Shown here in pieces: positions 7,982-16,314 of a stretch of 64,000 nt of DNA. Positions within the stretch are counted from its first letter, which is position 1; each line of letters starts with the position of its first letter. The notes under the pieces are model-generated. The model was not told the DNA's origin, made no database searches, and worked only from the letters and a program-made list of their open reading frames with translations. The DNA comes from Algirhabdus cladophorae (GTDB lineage: Bacteria; Pseudomonadota; Alphaproteobacteria; Rhodobacterales; Rhodobacteraceae), in assembly GCF_044772865.1 (NCBI RefSeq), contig NZ_CP173029.1, forward strand, positions 1 to 64,000, given 5' to 3'. The position numbers and the translations under genes were made by a program.

Positions 7982-9412
7982 CTACGCTTTGGTCCAACCG
8001 CTGACGGCTTTGACTTCGAGAAATTCCTCTAAGCCATAAAGGCCACCCTCGCGGCCATTGCCGGACTGTTTGTAGCCCCCAAAAGGGGAGCCTTGGGCAA
8101 AACCCTGACCGTTGGTCTCGACCATCCCCGAACGCAACTGACGCGCCACGCGGCGGCGTTTCTCGTCGTCAGGGGTTTGGATGTAGTTTGTCAGGCCATA
8201 GGGCGTGTCGTTGGCGATCTCGATGGCTTCTTCTTCGGTGTCGAAAGGAATAACTGCCAAAACCGGGCCAAAGATTTCAGTCCGTGCGATTTCCATTTGG
8301 TTGTTTACATCGGCAAAGACCGTTGGTTTGACATAGTAACCACGGTTCAGCCCATCAGGACGGCCTGTGCCACCAGCGACCAGTTTGGCGCCTTCATCGA
8401 TGCCAACTTGAATCAACCCTTGGATTTTGTCGAACTGCGCTTCCGAGACAACTGGACCGATATGCTTACCCTCATCGGATGCCGGGCCCACGTGGGTGTC
8501 TTTGGCGCGTTGTGCGACGACTTCGACGGCTTGGTCATAGATCGAACGTTCTACCAACAGACGGGTTGGTGCGTTGCACGACTGGCCCGTATTGCGGAAG
8601 CAACGGTCGGCGGAATAGGTCATTGCCTTTTCGCCCGCATCAGCAAACAGGATGTTCGCGCCTTTGCCACCCAATTCAAGGCTAACACGCTTAAGCGTAT
8701 CTGCAGCAGCTTTCGAGATCAGGATGCCTGCGCGGCTTGATCCGGTAAAGCTGACCATATCCACGTCTGGATGCACAGACAGCTGGGAACCTACGCCCAC
8801 ACCGTCACCATTCACCATGTTGAACACACCAGCGGGAAAGCCTGCCTCATGCATGAATTCTGCAAACAGCAGGCCCGACAATGGCGCGATTTCGGATGGT
8901 TTCAGCACAACCGTACAGCCTGTGGCGATCGCAGGGACCGCTTTGAGAACGATTTGGTTCATCGGCCAGTTCCATGGCGTGATCAACGCGCAGACGCCAA
9001 TGGGCTCCAACAGGGTTTTTTCGGTGGCGGTGTAATCGCGGTCAAACTCGAACCCCTCGAATGCTTTGATAAAGCCCTCAAGATGCCAACTGCCTGCGCC
9101 AGTTTGGTTGGCGCGGGACATATCAATCGGCGCGCCCATTTCCATGGACATGGCTTGGGCCATTTCCTCGGCACGGGATTTGTAGACCTCCAGCAGCTTT
9201 TTCAGCAGGGCAAGTCGATCAGCCTTGGATGTCTGTGACCAGCTTGGAAAGGCTGCTTTGGCTGCAGCGACAGCGGCGTCGGTATCTGCCTGACCGCCTA
9301 AGGAAATCGTCGCACAGACCTCTTCGTCCGATGGGTTGATGACGTCAAAAGTGTTGGCAACCGCTGGATCGACCCAAGCGCCATTGATGTAGAATTGAGT
9401 GTTTTTGGCCAT
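7982..9412 (-). CDS. NAD(P)-dependent aldehyde dehydrogenase
   Basis: A 476-residue member of the ALDH superfamily. The general-base glutamate lies in LELGGKGANI (about 244) and the catalytic cysteine in NTGQSCNAPTR (about 280). The conserved TPWNWPMNQ and EIFGPVLAVIPF segments are also present. It oxidises an aldehyde to its acid in the cytoplasm; sequence alone does not fix the substrate. It is transcribed alone, divergently from the peroxiredoxin, which would fit a role in removing aldehydes formed under oxidative stress, but that is inference. Betaine or gamma-aminobutyraldehyde activity cannot be excluded. Confidence 0.9.
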   Translation of the reverse strand: MAKNTQFYINGAWVDPAVANTFDVINPSDEEVCATISLGGQADTDAAVAAAKAAFPSWSQTSKADRLALLKKLLEVYKSRAEEMAQAMSMEMGAPIDMSRANQTGAGSWHLEGFIKAFEGFEFDRDYTATEKTLLEPIGVCALITPWNWPMNQIVLKAVPAIATGCTVVLKPSEIAPLSGLLFAEFMHEAGFPAGVFNMVNGDGVGVGSQLSVHPDVDMVSFTGSSRAGILISKAAADTLKRVSLELGGKGANILFADAGEKAMTYSADRCFRNTGQSCNAPTRLLVERSIYDQAVEVVAQRAKDTHVGPASDEGKHIGPVVSEAQFDKIQGLIQVGIDEGAKLVAGGTGRPDGLNRGYYVKPTVFADVNNQMEIARTEIFGPVLAVIPFDTEEEAIEIANDTPYGLTNYIQTPDDEKRRRVARQLRSGMVETNGQGFAQGSPFGGYKQSGNGREGGLYGLEEFLEVKAVSGWTKA

Positions 9413-9436
9413 GGCGCGAAACTCCGGTAGGCTAGG

Positions 9437-9467
9437 TTGGTAAATTCGTTGAACTCCCTATATAGGG
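9437..9467 (+). promoter_or_regulatory. Candidate promoter and CCCTATATAGGG palindrome in the ALDH/peroxiredoxin divergent region
   Basis: TTGGTA at 9437-9442 and TATATA at 9459-9464 are separated by 16 bases and could form a sigma-70-type promoter for the peroxiredoxin gene. The -10 is the core of a perfect 12-base palindrome (9456-9467), so it could also serve the divergent gene or bind a repressor. No experimental basis; moderate to low confidence. Confidence 0.35.
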
Positions 9468-9519
9468 ATTCCACGGGGGACACATGCCCTTTTGAGACAT
9501 TCATAATCGGAGACAAGAC

Positions 9520-10173
9520 ATGGGATTGCGCATTAACGACACTGTTCCAAATTTTTCGGCAGAAACCGACCACGGTCCGATTCAGTTTCACGACTGGTTA
9601 GATGGGAAATGGGCGATCATGTTCTCACACCCGAAAGACTTTACGCCAGTTTGTACCACTGAATTCGGGGCAGTTGCCCAGCTTAGCGACGAATGGGCCA
9701 AGCGCGACACCAAAGTGATCGGTGTCTCGGTCGACGGCGTAGAAGATCACAAAAAGTGGAAGGGTGATATCGAAACTGTTGCAGGCACATCTGCTGGCTT
9801 CCCGATCATTGCGGATGAAGGTTTGGCCGTGTCCAAGGCGTTCGATATGTTGCCGTCCGAGGCCTATATGCCCGATGGCCGCACGCCCAATGACAGCGCG
9901 ACAGTCCGTTCAGTTTTCATCATCGGACCGGACAAACAGCTGAAACTGTCCATGACGTATCCAATGAATGTTGGTCGTAACTTTGCTGAAGTTCTGCGCG
10001 CCTTAGACGGTTTGCAAACAGCCAGTGCCAATGGTGTGGCAACCCCAGCAAATTGGGAAGTCGGTCAGGATGTTATCATCCCCGCAACTGTGTCGAACGA
10101 GGATGCAGCGGCCAAGTTCGGGGAATTTGAAACAGTTCTGCCGTATCTGCGTAAAGCAAAACTACCCTCCTAA
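9520..10173 (+). CDS. 1-Cys peroxiredoxin (Prx6 family)
   Basis: The 217-residue protein has the peroxidatic site DFTPVCTTEFG with cysteine 45 as its only cysteine, so it is a 1-Cys enzyme needing an external thiol for recycling. The long C-terminal extension (about 170-217) is typical of the Prx6/AhpC-TSA 1-Cys group. It reduces hydrogen peroxide and organic hydroperoxides in the cytoplasm. It is a single-gene unit: a divergent promoter region lies upstream and a strong terminator follows 17 bases after the stop. A GGAGA ribosome site lies before the ATG. Confidence 0.93.
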   Translation: MGLRINDTVPNFSAETDHGPIQFHDWLDGKWAIMFSHPKDFTPVCTTEFGAVAQLSDEWAKRDTKVIGVSVDGVEDHKKWKGDIETVAGTSAGFPIIADEGLAVSKAFDMLPSEAYMPDGRTPNDSATVRSVFIIGPDKQLKLSMTYPMNVGRNFAEVLRALDGLQTASANGVATPANWEVGQDVIIPATVSNEDAAAKFGEFETVLPYLRKAKLPS

Positions 10174-10190
10174 ACGCGGACCAAAACAGC

Positions 10191-10220
10191 AAAAGGCCCC
10201 GCACTTGTCGGGGCCTTTTT
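10191..10220. terminator. Bidirectional intrinsic terminator
   Basis: AAAAGGCCCCG / CGGGGCCTTTTT hairpin with a seven-base loop between the convergent peroxiredoxin and aquaporin genes; T-rich on both strands. Confidence 0.92.
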
Positions 10221-10237
10221 CGTTGTGAGGTTAGGGT

Positions 10238-10918
10238 TTATTCAGCGTCCAGCAGCCCTGTGCGGAACAAGATGCCTGCAGCAACCGCCCCGATGATTGG
10301 TGCGACGATGAAAAGCCACAGTTGCGCAATCGCAGTGCCACCTGCGAACAGGGCTGGCCCAATCGAGCGTGCTGGGTTTACCGAGACGCCTGTTACATTG
10401 ATGCCGACCAAGTGGATCACTACCAGTGTCAGACCGATGGCCAGACCAGCCATGGCAGATGGTGCGCCAGCGCCTGTGGCACCAAGGATCACAACCATAA
10501 AGAGGAAGGTCGCTACGACTTCAAAGATGAATGCACCAGCCACATTATATTCGCCCAGATAGCCTGCGCCCCAGCCGTTTTGGCCCAAACCGTTTTCAGC
10601 GACCGAATAATCGGCCTTGCCGGTTGCGATCATCATCAAGACCAATGCAGCGGCAATGGCCCCTGCGATTTGGGCGATCATATAAGGGATAGCCTCGGCA
10701 ATTGTCATGCGACCCGCAGCAACAGCGCCCAAGGATACGGCGGGGTTAATGTGACAACCTGATACACTGCCGATCCCGTAGGCCATGCCAATTAAGGCCA
10801 GACCAAAGGCAAAACTGATGCCGGTGAGGCCAATATCGCCGCCTGCTATCACAGCCGAGCCGCAGCCCAGCAAAACCAAAGTAAATGTTCCGATAAATTC
10901 TGCTAAAGGTTTTTTCAT
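10238..10918 (-). CDS. aqpZ: Aquaporin Z-type water channel
   Basis: A 226-residue inner-membrane protein of the MIP family. It shows both half-helix NPA motifs (CHINPAVSLG near residue 57 and VSVNPARSIGPA near 185) and six hydrophobic segments. The aromatic/arginine filter residues around the second NPA and the short length fit a water-selective AqpZ rather than a glycerol facilitator. It ends at the terminator shared with the peroxiredoxin gene and has its own upstream region of about 90 bases or more. Confidence 0.93.
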   Translation of the reverse strand: MKKPLAEFIGTFTLVLLGCGSAVIAGGDIGLTGISFAFGLALIGMAYGIGSVSGCHINPAVSLGAVAAGRMTIAEAIPYMIAQIAGAIAAALVLMMIATGKADYSVAENGLGQNGWGAGYLGEYNVAGAFIFEVVATFLFMVVILGATGAGAPSAMAGLAIGLTLVVIHLVGINVTGVSVNPARSIGPALFAGGTAIAQLWLFIVAPIIGAVAAGILFRTGLLDAE

Positions 10919-11039
10919 GTTGTTTGTCCCTGTTTGGCGTACAGCCGTAAATCGTTAACGCGGCCTTCATTCAGCAAACAGGGAGGTGTTTTAAGGGGAA
11001 GAATTGCGATTTGCGCTCAGCGGCTTTGGGTCAGAACGC

Positions 11040-11068
11040 AAAAAACCCCCGCATTTCGACGCGGGGGA
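11040..11068 (-). terminator. Intrinsic terminator of the dienelactone hydrolase gene
   Basis: On the minus strand CCCCCGC and GCGGGGG form a stem with an eight-base loop, followed by TTTTTT. It lies ten bases after the stop of the minus-strand hydrolase gene. Confidence 0.9.
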
Positions 11069-11077
11069 TGAGGTGGG

Positions 11078-11965
11078 TTAGACCAGATGCTGGGCGAAAT
11101 GGGCGAGTGTCCGATCCCAAGCAAGCGAAGCTGCGGCCTCATCAAAGCGGGGCGTGGTGTCGTTGTGAAAGCCGTGATTGGCCCCGGCATAAATATGCGC
11201 TTCAAAGTCTTTGTTGTTGGCTTTGAGTGCTGCCTCATAGTCCGGCCAGCCTGCATTGACTCTTTCGTCCAGCTCGCCGTAGTGCAGCAACAACGGTGCC
11301 TCAATTGAAGGGACATCCTCGGCACTGGCTTGGCGGCCATAAAACGGTACAGACGCACCCATATTCGGGTAGGCCACGGCCAAAGCATTGCAAACGCCCC
11401 CGCCATAGCAGAACCCGACAGCACCGACTTTGCCTGTTGACCCTTCGTGACCCACCAGAAATTCAAACGCCGCAAAGAAATCTTCCATCAATTTGACGCG
11501 GTCCAGCTGCTTTTGCATCGCGCGGCCTTCTTCGTCGGTGCCTGGATAGCCGCCCAATGGGGTCAGTCCGTCGGGACCAAAGGCCAAATACCCCGCCTTG
11601 GCCGTGCGGCGCACAACGTCTTCGATATAGGGGTTCAGCCCGCGGTTCTCGTGGATCACCAAAACGGCCGGAAGTTTGCCAGTAGCACCGGCGGGTTTCG
11701 CCATAAGGCCCTTCATCGCGCCATGACCATTGGGGCTGTTGTATTCGGCAACCATGGTTTCGATGGATGGATCATCCGCGGGCACCTGCTGGGCCAGAGC
11801 ATAATTTGGTTGCAGGCTTTCCAAGATCGCAGCGGCTGTGACACCTGCTGCCACATATTTCGTGGCATTCGACAGAAACTCGCGCTTGGTCATCTGACCG
11901 TGCACATATCCGTCATAGAGTTCCAGCAGGCGTGGATCAAAATCAGAGGCTTTTTTACGTTGCAT
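11078..11965 (-). CDS. Dienelactone hydrolase family protein with N-terminal export-like segment
   Basis: A 295-residue alpha/beta hydrolase. The nucleophile elbow is GFCYGGG (cysteine nucleophile, as in dienelactone hydrolases) and the histidine is in GANHGFHND. The first 60 residues include TKREFLSNATKY followed by a hydrophobic Ala/Val-rich stretch ending in ALAQ. This resembles the Tat-like leader of YghX-type proteins, but with KR instead of the usual twin arginine. Periplasmic location is therefore possible, not certain. The substrate is unknown. It is a single transcription unit with a terminator. Confidence 0.85.
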   Translation of the reverse strand: MQRKKASDFDPRLLELYDGYVHGQMTKREFLSNATKYVAAGVTAAAILESLQPNYALAQQVPADDPSIETMVAEYNSPNGHGAMKGLMAKPAGATGKLPAVLVIHENRGLNPYIEDVVRRTAKAGYLAFGPDGLTPLGGYPGTDEEGRAMQKQLDRVKLMEDFFAAFEFLVGHEGSTGKVGAVGFCYGGGVCNALAVAYPNMGASVPFYGRQASAEDVPSIEAPLLLHYGELDERVNAGWPDYEAALKANNKDFEAHIYAGANHGFHNDTTPRFDEAAASLAWDRTLAHFAQHLV

Positions 11966-12062
11966 CGGTCTTCCTTTTGCTTTGGGCGGTAAGGGATGAC
12001 CTGTTGGCTACACGCTAAAGTTTAGCGCCCATCTTTTGCCATGCAACGTGAAATTTTAGGCA

Positions 12063-12413
12063 CTAGGCCACGGCAGCTATGACGCAAATTTCGACTTCGA
12101 TTGCTGCGCGGGCCATGTGGGCCTGAACACAGGCGCGCACGGGCTTTTCGTGATCTGCGACCCAAGCATTCCAAATCTCGTTCATGGCGGCAAAATTCGC
12201 CATGTCCTTAATAAAGATCGTCACTGATAGGATGTGATCGCGGCTGCTGCCTGCCTCGGCCAAAAGGGCTTCGACCTTGTCCAGACAATCTTGCGTTTGA
12301 CCCTGAATGTCAGCCTCGACATCATTGGCGACTTGGCCGGATAGGTAGACAGTGCCGTTGTGAATAACGATCTTGCTGGCGCGGGCCGAAGGGTGGTGGC
12401 GTTCGATGGACAT
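12063..12413 (-). CDS. RidA/YjgF/UK114 family enamine deaminase
   Basis: A 116-residue cytoplasmic protein of the RidA family. It shows the conserved GQVAND segment and the PVRACVQAHM region, whose arginine matches the substrate-carboxylate-binding arginine of RidA. RidA proteins hydrolyse reactive 2-aminoacrylate and related imines made by PLP and flavin enzymes. This one belongs to a divergent subgroup often annotated as RidA-like, so deaminase activity is probable but not certain. It stands alone between the hydrolase and a divergent secreted-protein gene. Confidence 0.85.
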   Translation of the reverse strand: MSIERHHPSARASKIVIHNGTVYLSGQVANDVEADIQGQTQDCLDKVEALLAEAGSSRDHILSVTIFIKDMANFAAMNEIWNAWVADHEKPVRACVQAHMARAAIEVEICVIAAVA

Positions 12414-12535
12414 GGAGGTTCCTTTGCTGGTCTTCGCTTACTTACACCAAGACCAACCACTGTCACTAGGGTTGACCTGCTTCACCGGCATGCATCAGGA
12501 TGTTTTCTAGGCATCTAACCTAGATTGGACACAAA

Positions 12536-13225
12536 ATGCATTTTGGTATTATTCTTGCAGCTCTTCTGTTGCCATTCACGGGTCTCCCTACTTTTGCAAG
12601 TCCATTGAATGATTGGGAGGTCTCGTGCAAAGTAGATCGAGGTTCGGTCCAAAAGAAAAGGCGGAATTGGTACTTTCAAACAAGTAAAAATTACTGTGTG
12701 GGCGGCGTTTTCAAGCAACGTGCCGAGTTGTATTCAGATCCGATCAAACCAACACACAAGGGGTCGTATCTTTTTCAAACCCAGTTTCAGATCGATACCA
12801 ACAGTTCGCAGGAATTCAGCGTGTTTTCCATACACGATGCAAGGGACGGGTGCGCCCCGCCCTTCCAGTTGTTCATTACGCCGCGCGGTGGAATGTACGT
12901 TTCCAGTGACATTAAACTAGGTCCGGGCGAGCAATGTGACCGCGGCACCTTTGGTCAACGCGCGAATTCAGGGATCAAACGGGATGGCACGCCTTATGAT
13001 CTAAAAATTCTTGTGTCTTTTGATGGAAAAGGGGCGTTTGATGGAACGGTGTGGCTCAACGATGTCGTCCAAATTCAGGATAGATACGAGCCGCCGAACC
13101 GACCTGACGCCATTATTTCGAAAAAGTTCTATTTCAAACACGGGGTCTACTCCCGAAACGTTTTTCCATACAAAGCCGTTTCGTCAAAGATGCGGGTAAA
13201 ACGTGTTAGGTTAAAAACCCAATAG
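12536..13225 (+). CDS. Secreted protein of unknown function, possible lectin/polysaccharide-lyase jelly-roll fold
   Basis: A 229-residue protein with a clear signal peptide (hydrophobic IILAALLLPF, likely cleavage after TFAS near residue 22). The mature part holds five cysteines and is rich in aromatic and basic residues. The segments KGSYLFQTQFQI and KKFYFKHGVYS recall the strand ends of heparin-lyase and alginate-lyase-like jelly-roll proteins, where YFKxGIY is typical; this is a weak fold guess, not a function. Base composition is more AT-rich than the neighbours, which may mean transfer. Convergent with pnp, with which it shares a terminator. Confidence 0.65.
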   Translation: MHFGIILAALLLPFTGLPTFASPLNDWEVSCKVDRGSVQKKRRNWYFQTSKNYCVGGVFKQRAELYSDPIKPTHKGSYLFQTQFQIDTNSSQEFSVFSIHDARDGCAPPFQLFITPRGGMYVSSDIKLGPGEQCDRGTFGQRANSGIKRDGTPYDLKILVSFDGKGAFDGTVWLNDVVQIQDRYEPPNRPDAIISKKFYFKHGVYSRNVFPYKAVSSKMRVKRVRLKTQ

Positions 13226-13254
13226 AGTTTCCTGCGCAAGAAGCCAGAATACGC

Positions 13255-13285
13255 AAAAAGCCCCGCCGTTTCCAGCGGGGCTTTC
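13255..13285. terminator. Bidirectional intrinsic terminator after pnp
   Basis: AAAAAGCCCCGC / GCGGGGCTTTCT hairpin between the convergent secreted-protein gene and pnp. On the minus strand the stem is followed by a run of five T. Confidence 0.88.
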
Positions 13286-13306
13286 TGAGTTTCAAAGGAT
13301 AGAAGT

Positions 13307-15439
13307 TTAGTCTTCCGACTTCTCTTCTACGATCTCTTCGCCAGTTTCCTGATCGACGATTTTCATCGACAGGCGCACTTTGCCGCGATCATCAAAGCCC
13401 AACAGTTTGACCTTCACTTCTTGGCCCTCTTTGAGGACGTCGGAAGGGTGGTTCAAACGACGGTTTTCGATTTGGGATACGTGGACCAAACCGTCACGCT
13501 TGCCAAAGAAGTTCACGAATGCGCCGAAATCGACGATTTTCACGACTGTCCCTGTGTAGATCGCACCAGCTTCTGGTTCGGCCACGATGGAATAGATCAT
13601 GTCGTAGGCTTTTTTGATGCTGTCGCCATTTGGCGATGCGATCTTGATGATGCCTTCGTCGTTGATGTCCACTTTCGCGCCGGACACTTCAACGATTTCG
13701 CGGATCACTTTACCACCAGAACCGATGACTTCGCGGATTTTATCCGTTGGCACCTGCATGGTCTCGATGCGTGGGGCGTGGATGCTGAAGTCAGCAGCGC
13801 CTGTCAGAGCTTTGCTCATTTCACCAAGGATGTGCATCCGGCCGTCTTTGGCTTGTGCCAAGGCTTTGCCCATAATCTCGGGCGTGATGCCTGCGATTTT
13901 GATGTCCATCTGCAAGGATGTGATCCCGGCTTCTGTACCGGCCACTTTGAAGTCCATGTCGCCCAAGTGATCTTCGTCACCCAAGATGTCGGACAAGATG
14001 GCATAGTCGCCGTTGTCTTCCATGATCAGACCCATAGCCACACCAGCAACCGAGGATTTCAACGGAACGCCCGCATCCATCATCGACAACGAACCACCAC
14101 AAACGGACGCCATTGAGGACGAGCCGTTGGATTCTGTGATCTCGGATACAACGCGCACGGTGTACGGGAAATCAGTGGCTGCTGGCAGAACCGCCTGCAA
14201 CGCACGCCATGCCAATTTACCGTGACCAATTTCACGACGACCGGGAGGGCCAAAGCGACCGACTTCACCAACCGAATAGGGTGGGAAGTTATAGTGCAGC
14301 ATAAAGTTCGACTTGTATGTGCCGTGCAGCGCGTCGATCATTTGCTCGTCGTCGCCTGTGCCCAAAGTGGTCACGACCAGACCTTGGGTTTCACCACGTG
14401 TGAACAAGGCCGAACCGTGTGTGCGTGGCAAAAAGCCAGTTTCAGAGACGATATCGCGGATCTCGTCGGTTTTACGACCGTCGATACGCTTGCCAGTTTT
14501 CACAACGTCGCCACGCAGAATGCCAGCTTCGAGGCCTTTCATGGCAGAACCGAGGTTCGCATCGCCCAGCTGCTCTTCGGACAAAGCTGCTTTAATCGTA
14601 TCACGCGCAGCTGCAACCGCAGTTGTACGCTCTTGCTTGTCACCGATTGCAAAAGCGGCGCGCATTTCTTTCTCACCAGCTTTTGCAACGGCTGCGGACA
14701 GCTCGCTGTAATCTGCAGGTTGGAAATCGAACGGCTCTTTCGCGCAATCTTCGGCCAGATCAATGATCAGATCGATCACTGGTTGGATTTGCTCGTGGGC
14801 AAAGTTCACAGCCCCCAGCATTTCGTCCTCGGACAATTCATAAGCCTCGGATTCAACCATCATCACGGCGTCTTTTGTGCCAGCAACAACAAGATCCAGA
14901 CGTTGATCTGGCTTGTTGCGCAGATCGTGCATGTCGTCGATCTCTGGGTTGAGGATGTATTCGCCATCCACAAAACCAACACGCGCTGCCGCGATCGGGC
15001 CCATGAACGGGGCGCCGGAGATTGTCAAAGCGGCAGAGGCTGCGATCATTGCAACCATGTCAGGGTCGTTGACCAGATCGTGCGACAGAACAGTACAGAT
15101 CACCAGAACTTCGTTTTTGAAGCCAGGGACGAACAGCGGGCGTAGGGGGCGGTCGATCAGACGGCTTGTCAGGGTTTCTTTTTCAGTCGGACGCGCTTCG
15201 CGTTTGAAAAAGCCGCCCGGTACTTTACCGGCTGCGTAGTATTTTTCGTTGTAGTGTACGGTCAGCGGGAAAAAGTCCTGACCCGGCTTTTGTGCTTTTG
15301 CGAATGTCACCGCGCACATGACGCTGGTTTCACCCAAAGTGGCGATGACACAGCCATCTGCCTGACGGGCAACCTTGCCTGTCTCTAGTGTTAGGGTTTC
15401 TTCACCCCATTCGATTGATTTTTTCGTTACGTTAAACAT
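13307..15439 (-). CDS. pnp: Polyribonucleotide nucleotidyltransferase (PNPase)
   Basis: A 710-residue enzyme with two RNase PH-like cores, a KH domain (about 553-615, IREVIGSGGKVIRE) and an S1 domain (about 623-690, YTGTVVKIVDFGAFVNF). This is the full domain order and length of bacterial PNPase. It degrades RNA 3' to 5' with phosphate and works in the degradosome and in small-RNA turnover. It lies downstream of rpsO on the same strand as in many bacteria, but two other genes intervene here. A leader hairpin upstream may take part in autoregulation. Confidence 0.98.
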   Translation of the reverse strand: MFNVTKKSIEWGEETLTLETGKVARQADGCVIATLGETSVMCAVTFAKAQKPGQDFFPLTVHYNEKYYAAGKVPGGFFKREARPTEKETLTSRLIDRPLRPLFVPGFKNEVLVICTVLSHDLVNDPDMVAMIAASAALTISGAPFMGPIAAARVGFVDGEYILNPEIDDMHDLRNKPDQRLDLVVAGTKDAVMMVESEAYELSEDEMLGAVNFAHEQIQPVIDLIIDLAEDCAKEPFDFQPADYSELSAAVAKAGEKEMRAAFAIGDKQERTTAVAAARDTIKAALSEEQLGDANLGSAMKGLEAGILRGDVVKTGKRIDGRKTDEIRDIVSETGFLPRTHGSALFTRGETQGLVVTTLGTGDDEQMIDALHGTYKSNFMLHYNFPPYSVGEVGRFGPPGRREIGHGKLAWRALQAVLPAATDFPYTVRVVSEITESNGSSSMASVCGGSLSMMDAGVPLKSSVAGVAMGLIMEDNGDYAILSDILGDEDHLGDMDFKVAGTEAGITSLQMDIKIAGITPEIMGKALAQAKDGRMHILGEMSKALTGAADFSIHAPRIETMQVPTDKIREVIGSGGKVIREIVEVSGAKVDINDEGIIKIASPNGDSIKKAYDMIYSIVAEPEAGAIYTGTVVKIVDFGAFVNFFGKRDGLVHVSQIENRRLNHPSDVLKEGQEVKVKLLGFDDRGKVRLSMKIVDQETGEEIVEEKSED

Positions 15440-15474
15440 TTACGTTTCCTAAGTTGGCCCGCAGGCCTTTGCAT

Positions 15475-15492
15475 AGGGGGCGAATTCCCCCT
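15475..15492 (-). promoter_or_regulatory. Hairpin in the pnp leader
   Basis: AGGGGG and CCCCCT form a perfect six-pair stem with a six-base loop, 36-53 bases upstream of the pnp start on the minus strand. In E. coli pnp is autoregulated through RNase III cutting of a leader stem-loop; this hairpin could have a comparable role or could merely protect the 5' end. The structure is seen; the function is inferred. Confidence 0.4.
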
Positions 15493-15615
15493 GACCCCAA
15501 AATGTTCCTCCGAGGATCTTGTACGTCGGGCGCTGGGGACTGGGCGCCGGATCTCGGATACCGCGCCATAGCCTAGTTTTATGTGTTTTGGAACCAATAA
15601 ACGGTGTGGCGCAGA

Positions 15616-16302
15616 TCACTGTGCGCGGTGCCGGGCCTCAACGGGGCCTAGCAGATCGATCACAGCATCTGCTGTGATGGTTTCCGTTCGTGCATGTGCT
15701 TTGAAATAGTCTTCATGCATGCCGACGATCCGCAATGGAAACCGCCTGATACCTAGAATTTTGCAGATGTAAAACCGGTGGTTGCCGGACCCCGATTTGA
15801 TCAATGTGCCATCCTGAGCAATCACAGCCGTGGATTCAAAACCTGTGTGGTCCGGGACATAGCCATTTTTGGCTAAATCCTTGATCAGCGGCTCTACGTA
15901 GGTTTCAAAGAACGTATCAATCTCGCTGGACGACCGCATTTCGATGTCTTTGTGTTTTGCGATGCCGGTTTTGGCAAGTTGGGCCGCGAGGTTTTGATAC
16001 CATATAGATTTTTCTGGTGTCTCTTTGTGGGCCACAAAGTCTGCAACACGTTGGAATTTCGGGGCCTCCTTGATTGGTCCGCTCACGTCGAACAGCTTGC
16101 GCGGCGTCAAAAGGGGCTCGTACTTTCGCAAGGTTGGGCGCAGCATGTTGACCACAAACTTAGGAAGCAGCGTCTGTGCCCGAGCGATGCGGTGGTTGGT
16201 CACGGGCCACTTACTGCTGGCATGGTGGGTGACCCTTGCGGGATCTATCCAGATTACAGCGTGCTCGCCCGCCTCTTTGGCGAACCCTTTTTGCATCAAC
16301 AT
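15616..16302 (-). CDS. Uncharacterised protein with ParB-like motif
   Basis: A 228-residue protein without signal peptide or membrane segment. The segment GSGNHRFYICKILG near residue 170 resembles the core of ParB/sulfiredoxin-fold domains (G-x-HR-xx-A/C-xx-LG). A basic N-terminal half of unknown fold precedes it (TPRKLFDVSGPIKEAPKFQR). Similar ParB-like proteins occur near surface-polysaccharide and sulfotransferase genes in Rhodobacterales, but no such gene is adjacent here. It lies 12 bases after the THUMP methyltransferase, so is probably cotranscribed with it. A second in-frame ATG lies at 16296. The function is unknown. Confidence 0.65.
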   Translation of the reverse strand: MLMQKGFAKEAGEHAVIWIDPARVTHHASSKWPVTNHRIARAQTLLPKFVVNMLRPTLRKYEPLLTPRKLFDVSGPIKEAPKFQRVADFVAHKETPEKSIWYQNLAAQLAKTGIAKHKDIEMRSSSEIDTFFETYVEPLIKDLAKNGYVPDHTGFESTAVIAQDGTLIKSGSGNHRFYICKILGIRRFPLRIVGMHEDYFKAHARTETITADAVIDLLGPVEARHRAQ

Positions 16303-16314
16303 ACTATGGGCCTT

